Of a DNA stretch of 36,567 nt, positions 1 to 9,581 are shown piece after piece (the first letter of the stretch is position 1; each line of letters begins with the position of its first letter). Made by a program: the position numbers and the translations under genes. Below the pieces are notes generated by a model that was not told the origin of the DNA, did no database searches, and was given only the letters and a program-made list of their open reading frames with translations. Origin of the DNA: Streptacidiphilus pinicola (GTDB lineage Bacteria > Actinomycetota > Actinomycetes > Streptomycetales > Streptomycetaceae); assembly GCF_003258295.1 (NCBI RefSeq), contig NZ_QKYN01000197.1, forward strand, positions 336-36,902, read 5' to 3'.

Positions 1-83
1 CCGCCCTCGCCCTGCTGACCTGCTGGACCGAGCTCCCGCGCTGGAAGCGCCTGCTCGCCTGGCAGCCGCCCGTGCGAGCCTGA
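1..83 (+). CDS. C-terminal end of an unidentified protein (partial)
   Basis: An open frame enters from the left edge and runs to a TGA at 81-83. It encodes about 26 residues ending in AWQPPVRA, with a mixed hydrophobic and basic character (LALLTCW, then PRWKRLLAW). Every codon but one ends in G or C, which suits a real gene. The visible part is too short to name a family; it could be the tail of a membrane protein. It ends 36 bp before the preferred dgt start. Confidence 0.5.
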   Translation, partial: ALALLTCWTELPRWKRLLAWQPPVRA

Positions 84-106
84 CCCGTCGTGTCGGTCGA
101 AGGCGT

Positions 107-112
107 TACCGT
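107..112 (+). promoter_or_regulatory. Putative -10 box of a leaderless dgt promoter
   Basis: TACCGT fits the actinobacterial TANNNT pattern and is followed by 7 bp before ATG 120. That places the transcription start at or next to the start codon. No convincing -35 is visible. Confidence 0.4.
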
Positions 113-119
113 GCTGGGG

Positions 120-1388
120 ATGGACGAGATCGCGCAGGTCGACAGCTACAGTCCCGGCGCGCAGGCGCGGTGGGTGGAGGAGCCGGACAAGCGGCCCGGG
201 CGTACCGCGTTCCAGCGCGACCGGGCGCGCGTCCTGCACTCCGCAGCGCTGCGGCGGCTGGCCGGGACGACGCAGGTCGTCGCGCCGCTGGAGAGCGACT
301 TCCCGCGCACCAGGCTGACCCACTCGCTGGAGTGCGCCCAGGTGGGCCGGGAGCTCGGGGCCGCGCTCGGCTGCGATCCGGACCTGGTGGAGACGGCGTG
401 CCTGGCGCACGACATCGGCCACCCGCCGTTCGGGCACAACGGAGAGGAGGCGCTCGACAAGGCCGCCGAGTCCTGCGGCGGCTTCGAGGGCAACGCGCAG
501 TCGCTGCGCATCCTGACCCGGCTGGAGCCCAAGCGCTTCGTCCCGCACGCCGAGGAGAACGGCCACCCGATCAGCGTCGGCCTGAACCTGACCCGGGCCA
601 CCCTGGACGCGGCCACCAAGTACCCGTGGGCGCGCGGGCAACACCCGGAGCTGCCGCACAAGTTCGGCGTCTACGCCGACGACCTGCCGGTCTTCACCTG
701 GATGCGGCAGGGCGCGCCCGGTCACAAGCGCTGCTTCGAGGCGCAGGTGATGGACTGGTCCGACGACGTCGCCTACTCCGTCCACGATGTCGAGGACGGC
801 CTGCACGCCGGCCACATCCGTCCCGCCGCGCTCGGCTCGCCCGGCGAGCGGGAGGAGCTGTACCTGGTGGCGGTCCGATACGCGCCCAACGCCGAGCCGG
901 AGGAGCTCGCCGAGGCGCTGGACCGGCTGCGCGCGCAGGAGTGGTGGCCGCACCGCTACGACGGCTCGGCCCGCGACCGGGCCCGGCTCAAGGACCTCAC
1001 CAGCCAGCTGATCGGCCGCTTCTGCACCTCCGCCGAGGCCGCCACCCGCGCCGCCTTCGGCGACGGCCCGCTCACCCGCTACCGCGCCGACCTGATCGTG
1101 CCGCGCGAGGTCCGCCTCGAATGCGCGGTGATGAAGGCCGTCGCCGACCGCTACGTCATGCAGCGCGACGACCAGGAGCAGCTGCGCCGCCGCCAGCGCG
1201 TGGTCATCGGCGAGCTCGCCGAGACGCTGGTGCGGATCGCGCCGGAGGGCCTGGACCCGGTGTTCCGCACCCTGTTCGAGGAGGCGTCCGACGACGCCGG
1301 GAGGCTGCGCGCGGTGATCGACCAGATCGCCACCCTGACGGACGCGTCGGCGCTGGCGCGCCACCGGCTGCTCACGAAGTCGCCATGA
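120..1388 (+). CDS. dgt: Deoxyguanosinetriphosphate triphosphohydrolase (dGTPase-like HD protein)
   Basis: A 422-residue HD-domain enzyme predicted to hydrolyse dGTP (or other dNTPs) to the nucleoside and triphosphate in the cytoplasm, adjusting dNTP pools. The N-terminal [21 protein letters not shown] stretch and RLAG-TQVV are typical of the family. Metal ligands are visible as His68 in LTHSLE, the His97-Asp98 pair in [10 protein letters not shown], and a later acidic motif [11 protein letters not shown]. Length matches the family. An in-frame GTG lies at 90, but ATG 120 is preferred because homologs start near there and a TANNNT box lies 7 bp upstream. It sits close to the primase gene, which suits a role in DNA metabolism. 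The biochemical substrate preference is inferred. Confidence 0.93.
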   Translation: MDEIAQVDSYSPGAQARWVEEPDKRPGRTAFQRDRARVLHSAALRRLAGTTQVVAPLESDFPRTRLTHSLECAQVGRELGAALGCDPDLVETACLAHDIGHPPFGHNGEEALDKAAESCGGFEGNAQSLRILTRLEPKRFVPHAEENGHPISVGLNLTRATLDAATKYPWARGQHPELPHKFGVYADDLPVFTWMRQGAPGHKRCFEAQVMDWSDDVAYSVHDVEDGLHAGHIRPAALGSPGEREELYLVAVRYAPNAEPEELAEALDRLRAQEWWPHRYDGSARDRARLKDLTSQLIGRFCTSAEAATRAAFGDGPLTRYRADLIVPREVRLECAVMKAVADRYVMQRDDQEQLRRRQRVVIGELAETLVRIAPEGLDPVFRTLFEEASDDAGRLRAVIDQIATLTDASALARHRLLTKSP

Positions 1389-1521
1389 GATCTTGACGAT
1401 CGGTCAGTGACGCCCTCTTCACCTCCACGGTGTGCATGAGGGAGGCTCACGGGTAGATCGAAACCGATGCCTGAGCAAGCCAGCAAGACATCCACCGAGG
1501 CGATCCACGGAGGAAACAGGA

Positions 1522-2793
1522 ATGGTGGGCGCGCACGCGACGATGGCGATCGTCGGGGCCGGACTGACCGGGGCCAAGGCGGCGGAGACGCTGCGCGCCG
1601 AGGGGTTCGACGGGCGGGTGATACTGCTCGGCGAGGAGCGTGACCATCCCTACGAGCGACCACCCCTGTCCAAGGGCTACCTGGCCGGCACCGCCGAACG
1701 TTCCGAGGTCTTCGTCCACGACTCCGGCTGGTACGCCGCGCACGACGTGGAGCTGCACCTGGGCCAGCCGGTCGTCGCGATCGACCGCGCCGCGCGCGAG
1801 CTGCGTCTGGGCGGGGACGGCGACGTGCTCGGCTACGACAAGCTGCTGCTGGCCACCGGTTCCGCGCCGCGCCCGCTCGACATCCCCGGTGTGGGCCTCG
1901 GCGGCGTCCACTATCTGCGCCGCCTCTCCGACTCCGAGCGCCTGCGCGCGACGCTGCAGACGCTGGGCCGGGAGAACGGCACGCTGGTGATCGTCGGCGC
2001 GGGCTGGATCGGCCTGGAGGTCGCCGCGGCGGCCCGCGGCTACGGCGCGGAGGTGACGGTCGTCGAGCCGATGAGCACCCCGCTGCAAGCGGCGCTCGGC
2101 CCGGAGCTCGGCGCGTTCTTCGCGCGGCTGCACCAGGACCACGGCGTCAGGTTCCACTTCGGCGTGACGGTCACCGAGATCGAGGGCCGCGACGGCATGG
2201 TGCTGGCCGCCCACACCAGCGACGGGCAGGAGCACCCCGCCCACGCGGTGCTGATCGGCGTCGGCGCGGTCCCGCAGATCGCCCTCGCCGAGCAGGCCGG
2301 GCTGGAGCTGGCCACGCGCGAGGAGGGCGGTGGCGTCGCGGTCGACGTCTCGCTGCGCACCTCCGACCCGGACATCTTCGCGGCGGGCGACATCGCCTGC
2401 GCCGTCAACCCGGTGTTCGGCCGCCGGCTGCGCGTCGAGCACTGGGCCAACGCGCTGAACGGCGGCCCGGCGGCGGCGAAGGCGATGCTCGGGCAGGAGG
2501 TCGTCTACGACAAGGTCCCCTACTTCTTCTCCGACCAGTACGACCTCGGCATGGAGTACTCCGGCTTCGCGGCGCCCGGCGGCTACGAACGCGTGGTCGT
2601 GCGCGGCGACGCGGGCAAGCGCGAGTTCATCGCCTTCTGGCAGACCGGCGACGGCCACGTGGTCGCGGGCATGAACGTGAACGTGTGGGACGTCACCTCG
2701 CCGATCCAGGCGCTGGTCCGTTCCGGCCGGGCCGTCGACCCGGAACGGCTGGCCGACCCGACCGTGCCACTGGAGGCCCTGATCGAGCCGTAG
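1522..2793 (+). CDS. FAD-dependent NAD(P)H oxidoreductase, ferredoxin/rubredoxin-reductase type
   Basis: A 423-residue pyridine-nucleotide-disulfide-fold flavoprotein predicted to pass electrons from NAD(P)H to a ferredoxin-like partner. An N-terminal FAD-binding Rossmann motif (IVGAGLTGAKAAE) is followed by RPPLSKGYL, a second dinucleotide motif for NAD(P)H (VIVGAGWIGLEVAA), the FAD ribityl-phosphate motif DIFAAGDIAC, and a C-terminal reductase domain of the oxygenase-reductase type. There is no CxxxxC redox disulfide, so it is not a lipoamide or thioredoxin reductase. ATG 1522 is chosen over upstream in-frame starts because it has an AGGAAACAGG ribosome site. No ferredoxin gene lies nearby, so the partner is unknown. 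The stop codon TAG overlaps the putative dnaG -10 box. Confidence 0.88.
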   Translation: MVGAHATMAIVGAGLTGAKAAETLRAEGFDGRVILLGEERDHPYERPPLSKGYLAGTAERSEVFVHDSGWYAAHDVELHLGQPVVAIDRAARELRLGGDGDVLGYDKLLLATGSAPRPLDIPGVGLGGVHYLRRLSDSERLRATLQTLGRENGTLVIVGAGWIGLEVAAAARGYGAEVTVVEPMSTPLQAALGPELGAFFARLHQDHGVRFHFGVTVTEIEGRDGMVLAAHTSDGQEHPAHAVLIGVGAVPQIALAEQAGLELATREEGGGVAVDVSLRTSDPDIFAAGDIACAVNPVFGRRLRVEHWANALNGGPAAAKAMLGQEVVYDKVPYFFSDQYDLGMEYSGFAAPGGYERVVVRGDAGKREFIAFWQTGDGHVVAGMNVNVWDVTSPIQALVRSGRAVDPERLADPTVPLEALIEP

Positions 2794-2796
2794 AAT
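2791..2796 (+). promoter_or_regulatory. Putative -10 box overlapping the upstream stop codon, leaderless dnaG
   Basis: TAGAAT contains the TAG stop of the preceding oxidoreductase gene and lies 6 bp before the GTG start of dnaG. There is no Shine-Dalgarno sequence, which supports leaderless transcription. The -35 region is weak. Confidence 0.45.
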
Positions 2797-2802
2797 TCAT
2801 CC

Positions 2803-4731
2803 GTGGCGGGACGGATCAAGGACGAAGACGTGCAGGCGGTGAAAGCCGCCCTGCGGATCGACGCCGTCGTCGGCGACTACGTCCAGCTCGCCAACGGCGG
2901 CGGCGGACAGCTCAAGGGCCTGTGCCCGTTCCACGACGAGAAGTCCGCCTCCTTCTACGTGAACCCCTCCAAGGGCGTCTACAACTGCTTCGGCTGCCAG
3001 GAGAGCGGCGACACCCTCGGCTTCGTGATGAAGATCGAGCACCTCTCCTTCGTGGAGGCCGTGGAGCGGCTCGCGCCGCAGGTCGGCATCACGCTGCGCT
3101 ACGAGGGCGGCTCCTACGTCCCCGGTCGGCAGCAGGGCGAGCGGACCCGGCTGCTGGAGATCAACCGGCTCGCCGCCGCCTGGTTCCAGGAGCAGCTGAA
3201 CAGCCCCGAGGCCGAGATCGGGCGGCGGTTCCTCAAGGAGCGCGGCTTCGAGCGCGAGGCCGCCGCCCACTTCGCCGTCGGCTACGCGCCGGCCGGGTTC
3301 GAGAACCTCACCCGGCTGCTCCGCGGCAAGGGCTACACCGACAAGGAGCTGCTCACCTCCGGCATCTGCTCCGAGGGCCGCCGCGGCCCGATGGACCGGT
3401 TCCGGGCCCGGCTGATCTGGCCGATCCGGGACCTGACCGGCGAGGTCGTCGGCTTCGGCGCGCGCCGCCTGCGCGAGGACGACAACGGCCCGAAGTACCT
3501 GAACACCCCGGAGACCCCGCTCTACAAGAAGTCCCACGTCCTGTACGGCGTCGAGCTCGCCAAGAAGGAGATCGCCAAGTCCGGCCGGGCCGTCGTCGTC
3601 GAGGGCTACACCGACGTGATGGCCTGTCACCTCGCCGGTATCCCCTCCGCCGTGGCGACCTGCGGGACGGCCTTCGGCGAGGACCACATCAAGATCCTGC
3701 GCCGGCTGCTGCTCGACACCAACGGCAGCGACGCCAAGGTCGTGTTCACCTTCGACGGCGACGCCGCCGGCCAGAAGGCCGCGCTGCGCGCCTTCGAGGA
3801 CGACCAGAAGTTCGCCGCGCAGACCCTGATCGCGGTCAGCCCCGGCGGCATGGACCCCTGCGAGCTGCGGATCGGCGAGGGCGACGAGGCGGTGCGCAAC
3901 CTGATCGACCGCGCCTCGCCGCTGTTCGAGTTCGCGATCCGGTCCACCGTCGCCCGGCACAACCTCGACACCGCCGAGGGCCGCGCCGCCGCGCTCGACG
4001 CCTGCGCGCCGATCGTCGCGCAGATCAAGGACGGCTCGATCCGGCACGAGTACGCCGTGCAGCTGGCCGGGATGCTCGGCATCCTCGACGAGCGCTTCGT
4101 CGTCCGCCGGGTACAGCAGGTGGCGCAGTGGGCGGCCGAGCGCCGCGAGGGGCGCGGGAGCGTGCGCGGGCAGCAGCGCCCCGGACAGCAGCGTCCCGGA
4201 CAAGGGCCGCAGCAGCCGGCGGCGCCGGCCCGCCCGGCGTTCCGGCTGGACGCGCGCAACCCGCAGCAGTTCGTGGAGCGCGAACTGCTGAAGCTGGCCG
4301 TCCAGTTCCCGGCGCTGGTCGCGCCGATCCTGGACGCGTTCAGCCCCGAGGAGTTCATGACGCCGCCCTACGCGGCCGTCCGCGAGGCCCTCACCGCCGG
4401 TGGCGGCGTCACCGCGGGCGCGGAGGCGGCGGACATCTGGGTCGACGTGCTGCGCGAGGTCGCGCCCGACGACGCCGTGCGCGGTCTGATCACCGAGCTC
4501 GCCGTCGAGCCGATCCGCACCCGGCGCGCGCCGGACGCGATCTACGCGGGGGAGTTCCTGGTCCAGCTTCGGCTGCAGGCGGTGGCCCGGCGGGTCGCGG
4601 CCTGCCGCGTCCAGCTGCAGCGGTTGGGCCCGAACGCGTCCGCCGAGCAGACGGAAGCGATCCAGCGGGAGCTGTGGGGTCTGCAGCAGTACGAGGGGGA
4701 GCTGCGCTCCCGTGGGGCAGCCGCACTCTGA
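2803..4731 (+). CDS. dnaG: DNA primase DnaG
   Basis: A 642-residue primase that synthesises RNA primers for lagging-strand replication and is recruited by the replicative helicase. The N-terminal CHC2 zinc domain shows Cys41, His44, Cys62 and Cys65 (CPFH ... CFGC). The catalytic TOPRIM domain shows Glu267 in VVVEGYTDVMA and the FDGDAAG motif with Asp318 and Asp320. A Gln/Pro/Gly-rich linker at about residues 455-475 precedes a C-terminal helicase-interacting domain. The GTG start gives MAGRIKDEDV, the normal beginning for actinobacterial DnaG. It is 9 bp from the preceding gene but probably has its own leaderless promoter. Confidence 0.97.
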   Translation: MAGRIKDEDVQAVKAALRIDAVVGDYVQLANGGGGQLKGLCPFHDEKSASFYVNPSKGVYNCFGCQESGDTLGFVMKIEHLSFVEAVERLAPQVGITLRYEGGSYVPGRQQGERTRLLEINRLAAAWFQEQLNSPEAEIGRRFLKERGFEREAAAHFAVGYAPAGFENLTRLLRGKGYTDKELLTSGICSEGRRGPMDRFRARLIWPIRDLTGEVVGFGARRLREDDNGPKYLNTPETPLYKKSHVLYGVELAKKEIAKSGRAVVVEGYTDVMACHLAGIPSAVATCGTAFGEDHIKILRRLLLDTNGSDAKVVFTFDGDAAGQKAALRAFEDDQKFAAQTLIAVSPGGMDPCELRIGEGDEAVRNLIDRASPLFEFAIRSTVARHNLDTAEGRAAALDACAPIVAQIKDGSIRHEYAVQLAGMLGILDERFVVRRVQQVAQWAAERREGRGSVRGQQRPGQQRPGQGPQQPAAPARPAFRLDARNPQQFVERELLKLAVQFPALVAPILDAFSPEEFMTPPYAAVREALTAGGGVTAGAEAADIWVDVLREVAPDDAVRGLITELAVEPIRTRRAPDAIYAGEFLVQLRLQAVARRVAACRVQLQRLGPNASAEQTEAIQRELWGLQQYEGELRSRGAAAL

Positions 4732-4998
4732 CGGTGCGTCGAGCTCACCCTCGGTGACCGCTCCGGCACAGAAACTCCGCGCAGGGGTCTCTGCCCGCAC
4801 CCCCGGCCTGCCCCACACTGGTTGACGGTGCCTCATTCCTCTCAGCCGCGGCCCGCCGAGCAAGGCGGCGTCGCGCCCCAGGCTTCCCGGACGCGGGGTG
4901 ACGAGAACCCTCCCCACGTCCCGCTGCCGCGTGCCCCCGTAGCCGCTCCCGAGCAGGCGTCGGCCCCGCCACCGGGGCGTCCTCCGACGCCGGAAGGG

Positions 4999-6640
<1,642 letters not shown>

Positions 6641-6646
6641 GTCCCC

Positions 6647-8089
6647 CTACCGCCCCAGCTCGGGGTGGGTCCGCTTCAGCACCGTCGCGAACTGGGCCCG
6701 CACCGCGCCGCCCACGGCGGTGTCCTCGCCGGGGTCGAGCACGGTGTGCGGGGACGGCGGCCCCCATGCGGGCGGCTCGGGCGTGCCCGCGAGCGCCCAC
6801 GCCGCCTGGCGCGCGGCGCCGATCGCCGCGTACTCGGCCTGGGCCGGGACCACGACCGGCACCCCGAAGATCGCCGGTGCGACCGCCTGCACGGCCGCGA
6901 GCCGTCCGGCCACGCCGGTCAGGAAGACCCGCTTCACCACGACGCCGTTCGCCCGCAGCACGTCCAGTGCCTCGGCGAGCCCGCACAGCATGCCCTCGAC
7001 CGCCGCGCGCGCCAGGTGCTCGGGCTTCATCGACTCCACCCGCAGCCCCGCCAGTGTGCCCGCGGCGTGCGGCAGCGGCGGCGTGCGCTCGCCCTCCAGG
7101 TACGGCAGCAGCACCAGCCCGTACGCGCCCGGCGTGGACCGCAGCGCCAGCTCGTTCAGCCCCTGCAGATCCGTTCCCAGCATCGTCGCGGTCGCGCGCA
7201 GCACGCGTGCCGCGTTGAGCGTCACCACCTGGGCCAGGTAGCGCCCCGTCCCGTCCGCGTAGGTGGAGACGGCCGGCTCGCTGATCGCCTGGTCGTGCAC
7301 CGCGTGCAGGGTGCCGGAGCTGCCCAGTGAGACCAGCACGTCGCCCAGCTCCAGCCCCAGCCCCAGCGCGGTGGCCATGGTGGTGCCGGTCCCCGCCGCG
7401 ATCAGCAGCCCCTCCGGACTCTGCCCGGCCGCCTCGGCCGGACCCAGCACGGTCGGCAGCTGCTGCAGCTCGTGCCCCAGCGCGAGGGCGGCCAGATCGG
7501 GCCGCCAGCGCTCCTCGACGCACGACCAGTACCCCGTGCCGGACGCGTCCCCGCGGTCGGTCGTCCGGCGTGCCGACTGCCCCAGCAGCTGCCACACGAG
7601 CCAGTCGTGCGGCATCAGGATCTCTGCGAGGCGCTTGGCGGACTGCGGCTCGTTGTCCGCGAGCCAGCGCAGCTTCGCGATCGTCGCCGAGGCCAACGGC
7701 ACCGCGCCGATCGCATGCGCCCAGGCGGCGGGCCCGCCGAGCTCCTCCACGAGCGCGACGGCGGAGGACGCGGCCCGCGGATCGTTGCGCAGCATGGCCG
7801 GTCGGACCAGCACCCCGCCGGCGTCCAGCCCGATCAGCCCCTGCTGTTGGGCCGACACCCCGATCGCGGCGATCCCCTCCAGCAGCCCGCCCTCGGCTGC
7901 CGCCCCGAGCGACCGCAGCCACTCCTGCGGATCCACCTCCACCGGCGCGCTCCCGGCGGCCACACCGGGGTGCGGGGCACGGTTCTCCCGCAGCACGGCA
8001 CCGGTCTCGGTGTCACACACGGTGATCTTCGTGAACTGTGCCGAACAGTCGATTCCCGCGGCAATGCCCATGCCGAGATCATGCCTCAT
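6647..8089 (-). CDS. FGGY-family carbohydrate kinase, xylulokinase-like
   Basis: A 480-residue sugar kinase of the actin/hexokinase fold, predicted to phosphorylate a pentulose or related polyol using ATP. The N-terminal phosphate motif AAGIDCSAQFTKITV, substrate segment AMLRNDPRA, DASGTGYW with the probable catalytic base Asp181, GTGTTMATALGL, and the C-terminal VFLTGVAGR and AAIGAARQAA motifs are as in xylulokinases. An AGAAGG ribosome site lies a few bases before ATG 8089, which supports this start over the internal Met7. No isomerase, transporter or regulator for a sugar pathway is adjacent, so the exact substrate is not assigned. The YtxH-like gene lies 67 bp upstream on the same strand. 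Confidence 0.88.
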   Translation of the reverse strand: MRHDLGMGIAAGIDCSAQFTKITVCDTETGAVLRENRAPHPGVAAGSAPVEVDPQEWLRSLGAAAEGGLLEGIAAIGVSAQQQGLIGLDAGGVLVRPAMLRNDPRAASSAVALVEELGGPAAWAHAIGAVPLASATIAKLRWLADNEPQSAKRLAEILMPHDWLVWQLLGQSARRTTDRGDASGTGYWSCVEERWRPDLAALALGHELQQLPTVLGPAEAAGQSPEGLLIAAGTGTTMATALGLGLELGDVLVSLGSSGTLHAVHDQAISEPAVSTYADGTGRYLAQVVTLNAARVLRATATMLGTDLQGLNELALRSTPGAYGLVLLPYLEGERTPPLPHAAGTLAGLRVESMKPEHLARAAVEGMLCGLAEALDVLRANGVVVKRVFLTGVAGRLAAVQAVAPAIFGVPVVVPAQAEYAAIGAARQAAWALAGTPEPPAWGPPSPHTVLDPGEDTAVGGAVRAQFATVLKRTHPELGR

Positions 8090-8115
8090 GGGTAACCTTC
8101 TGCGCGGGCTATCAC

Positions 8116-8158
8116 TCGCACTACGCAGGGGAGTGCGACGGGACCGTCCGCAACGGTC
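8116..8158 (-). terminator. Two short hairpins between the YtxH-like and kinase genes
   Basis: TCGCACT/AGTGCGA (8116-8122 and 8132-8138) and GACCGT/ACGGTC (8142-8147 and 8153-8158) are perfect inverted repeats. The second overlaps the stop codon of the upstream gene. They could weaken read-through into the kinase gene; there is no U tract. Confidence 0.3.
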
Positions 8159-8450
8159 ACCTGTGGGCGGTGTCCCAGTCGTCCAGCGTGGTGGACTTGC
8201 CGTTCAGGTAAGGGATGCGGTCGGTGACCGCGTTTGGGAGGCGGTCGCCGACCTTGTCGGCGACGGCTTGGCCCGCCTTCGTGGCCGCGCTGCCCGCCGC
8301 GGCCTTCGCGTTGCGGGTCGCCGACTGGACGGCCTGCGTCTGCGAGAGGTCCCGCGCCGTCTGGCGCAACTGCTCGTAGCGCTCCCGTCCGGCGCGTGTG
8401 CCCAGCACGTAACCGATGGCCAGGCCCGCCAGGAAAGTGAGCTTGCGCAT
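8157..8450 (-). CDS. Small YtxH-like membrane-anchored protein
   Basis: A 97-residue protein beginning MRKLTFLAGLAIGYVLGTRAG, a short N-terminal membrane segment ending in a G-TRAGRERYEQL motif typical of YtxH-domain proteins of actinomycetes. An Ala-rich amphipathic helix follows (residues about 30-70), then a polar tail ending TLDDWDTAHR. The family is associated with envelope stress in some bacteria, but no function is proven. A purine-rich AGAAGGGCGGAGGGG stretch directly precedes ATG 8450. The 238 bp between this gene and the tRNA genes hold its promoter region and nothing else that I can support. Confidence 0.75.
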   Translation of the reverse strand: MRKLTFLAGLAIGYVLGTRAGRERYEQLRQTARDLSQTQAVQSATRNAKAAAGSAATKAGQAVADKVGDRLPNAVTDRIPYLNGKSTTLDDWDTAHR

Positions 8451-8600
8451 ACCCCTCCGCCCTTCTGCTCAATGGCTCTGCCGCCGGGATGGAGCCTAGG
8501 GGCGACGTCGCGGACCTGCTCGTTCGGCGCGCCGCAGGGTGACGGCGAGAGCCCCGTCATAACCGCCTACCCCGGGCCGCGGCCCCCGAACCGCAACGGA

Positions 8601-8632
8601 TTGGCGGAGCACCCCCCCACGTGCGCTAATGT
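8601..8632 (+). promoter_or_regulatory. Candidate promoter of the tRNA-Asn pair
   Basis: TTGGCG (8601-8606) and TAATGT (8627-8632) lie about 57 bp before the first tRNA. The 20-bp spacer is long, so only the -10 is plausible on its own. Confidence 0.3.
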
Positions 8633-8688
8633 ATGACCCGCAGCAAGCGCCGCACCGGTCCGCCGGGCGACGCCGCGGCAGCGAACGA

Positions 8689-8761
8689 TCCCCCATAGCT
8701 CAATTGGCAGAGCAGCCGACTGTTAATCGGCAGGTTATTGGTTCGAGTCCAATTGGGGGAG
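8689..8761 (+). tRNA. tRNA-Asn (GTT), copy 1
   Basis: A full 73-nt cloverleaf. The acceptor stem pairs TCCCCCA with TGGGGGA and has discriminator G. The anticodon loop CTGTTAA carries GTT at 8722-8724, read as asparagine, and the T arm contains GGTTCGAGTCC. The CCA end is not encoded. Confidence 0.96.
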
Positions 8762-8766
8762 CGCAG

Positions 8767-8781
8767 CACCACTGTGGTGTG
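8767..8781 (+). repeat. Small hairpin in the spacer between the two tRNA genes
   Basis: The 30-bp spacer holds CACCACTGTGGTG, a 5-bp stem with a 3-nt loop, which could be a processing landmark for a two-tRNA transcript. Confidence 0.4.
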
Positions 8782-8791
8782 CAAACAGCAG

Positions 8792-8864
8792 TCCCCCATA
8801 GCTCAATTGGCAGAGCAGCCGACTGTTAATCGGCAGGTTATTGGTTCGAGTCCAATTGGGGGAG
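8792..8864 (+). tRNA. tRNA-Asn (GTT), copy 2
   Basis: Identical over all 73 nt to the first copy, with the anticodon at 8825-8827. The 103-bp offset and the absence of a promoter-like sequence in the spacer suggest one transcript. It is most likely a recent tandem duplication. Confidence 0.96.
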
Positions 8865-8874
8865 CTTCCTCTCG

Positions 8875-8889
8875 GCGCGCGAGGCGCGC
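8875..8889 (+). terminator. Short GC hairpin after the tRNA-Asn pair
   Basis: GCGCGC-GAG-GCGCGC, followed by ATTCC, lies 10 bp after the second tRNA. It is a possible tRNA terminator; the stem is short and there is no U tract. Confidence 0.3.
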
Positions 8890-8912
8890 GATTCCCTCCG
8901 ATCCTGGTCCAC

Positions 8913-9497
8913 ATGGACCAGATGACGGAAACCCTCCCCGGCCCACTGCAGCAGCTCGCGCGCAGCGCGTGGCAGGTGCTGCTCGTGCTGGGCGTCCTCA
9001 CCATGCTGCTCGGCGTCGCGGTGCTGGCCTGGCCCAAGTCGACACTGACCGTCGTCGGCGTGCTGTTCGGCCTGTATCTCGTGCTCGCCGGTGTGTTCCA
9101 GCTGGTCGCGGCGTTCGGCACGCACGTGTCGACCGCGCTGCGGGTGATGGCCTTCATCAGCGGTGCGCTGTCGATCCTGCTGGGCCTGTTCTGCTTCCGC
9201 GGCGCGCTGGAGTCGATCCTGCTGCTGGCGCTGTGGATCGGCATCGGCTGGCTGTTCCGCGGGATCACCCACCTGATGGCCGCCGCCTCCGACCCGTCCA
9301 TGCCCGCCCGGGGCTGGCAGATCTTCGCGGGGGTGCTCACCGCGATCGGCGGCATCATCGTGCTGGTGTGGCCGTTCCACTCGATCGTGGTGCTGACCGT
9401 CTTCACCGGGATCTGGCTGCTGGTGATGGGCGTGATGGAGATCGTCACCGCGTTCCAGGTGCACAGCCGCGCGAAGGCCATCCCGCCGGGCATGTGA
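8913..9497 (+). CDS. HdeD family (DUF308) membrane protein
   Basis: A 194-residue integral membrane protein with about six hydrophobic helices arranged as three repeats, each with a glycine-rich LxGxxxLxWP-type turn (MLLGVAVLAWP, ILLGLFCF, IGGIIVLVWP), the pattern of HdeD/DUF308 proteins. The E. coli founder is linked to acid resistance, but the role in actinomycetes is unknown. ATG 8913 is the likely start; in-frame sequence further upstream is the tRNA. No clear ribosome site is present. The next start, ATG 8922, cannot be excluded. Confidence 0.8.
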   Translation: MDQMTETLPGPLQQLARSAWQVLLVLGVLTMLLGVAVLAWPKSTLTVVGVLFGLYLVLAGVFQLVAAFGTHVSTALRVMAFISGALSILLGLFCFRGALESILLLALWIGIGWLFRGITHLMAAASDPSMPARGWQIFAGVLTAIGGIIVLVWPFHSIVVLTVFTGIWLLVMGVMEIVTAFQVHSRAKAIPPGM

Positions 9498-9503
9498 GAG
9501 CTG

Positions 9504-9536
9504 ATCCTGGTATCCGGGTGCCCTGGATACCAGGAT
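9504..9536. terminator. Perfect 12-bp inverted repeat after the HdeD-family gene
   Basis: ATCCTGGTATCC (9504-9515) pairs with GGATACCAGGAT (9525-9536) around a 9-nt loop. It begins 6 bp after the HdeD-family stop codon and lies 34 bp before the next -10 box. It is probably a terminator, though it lacks a T tract and could be an operator. Confidence 0.6.
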
Positions 9537-9569
9537 GGGGACCCTCTGGCTCGGCCCGTCGGCCTGGCC

Positions 9570-9575
9570 TAGGTT
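9570..9575 (+). promoter_or_regulatory. Putative -10 box, leaderless dienelactone-hydrolase-family gene
   Basis: TAGGTT fits TANNNT and lies 6 bp before ATG 9582. No separate Shine-Dalgarno sequence is visible. Confidence 0.4.
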
Positions 9576-9581
9576 CGGGGC

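Noticed and set aside
2797-4917. Long minus-strand frame of about 700 codons opposite dnaG
   Set aside because: It is a shadow of dnaG caused by high GC3; dnaG has complete zinc and TOPRIM motifs and the antisense product has no recognisable motif.
8496-8696. 66-codon minus-strand frame upstream of the YtxH-like gene
   Set aside because: It overlaps the tRNA start and candidate tRNA promoter, has an irregular Arg/Gly-rich product and no ribosome site.
8689-8864. tRNA-Asn pair as an attachment site for an integrated element
   Set aside because: No integrase, excisionase or partial tRNA repeat follows; the downstream genes look like ordinary core genes with normal composition.
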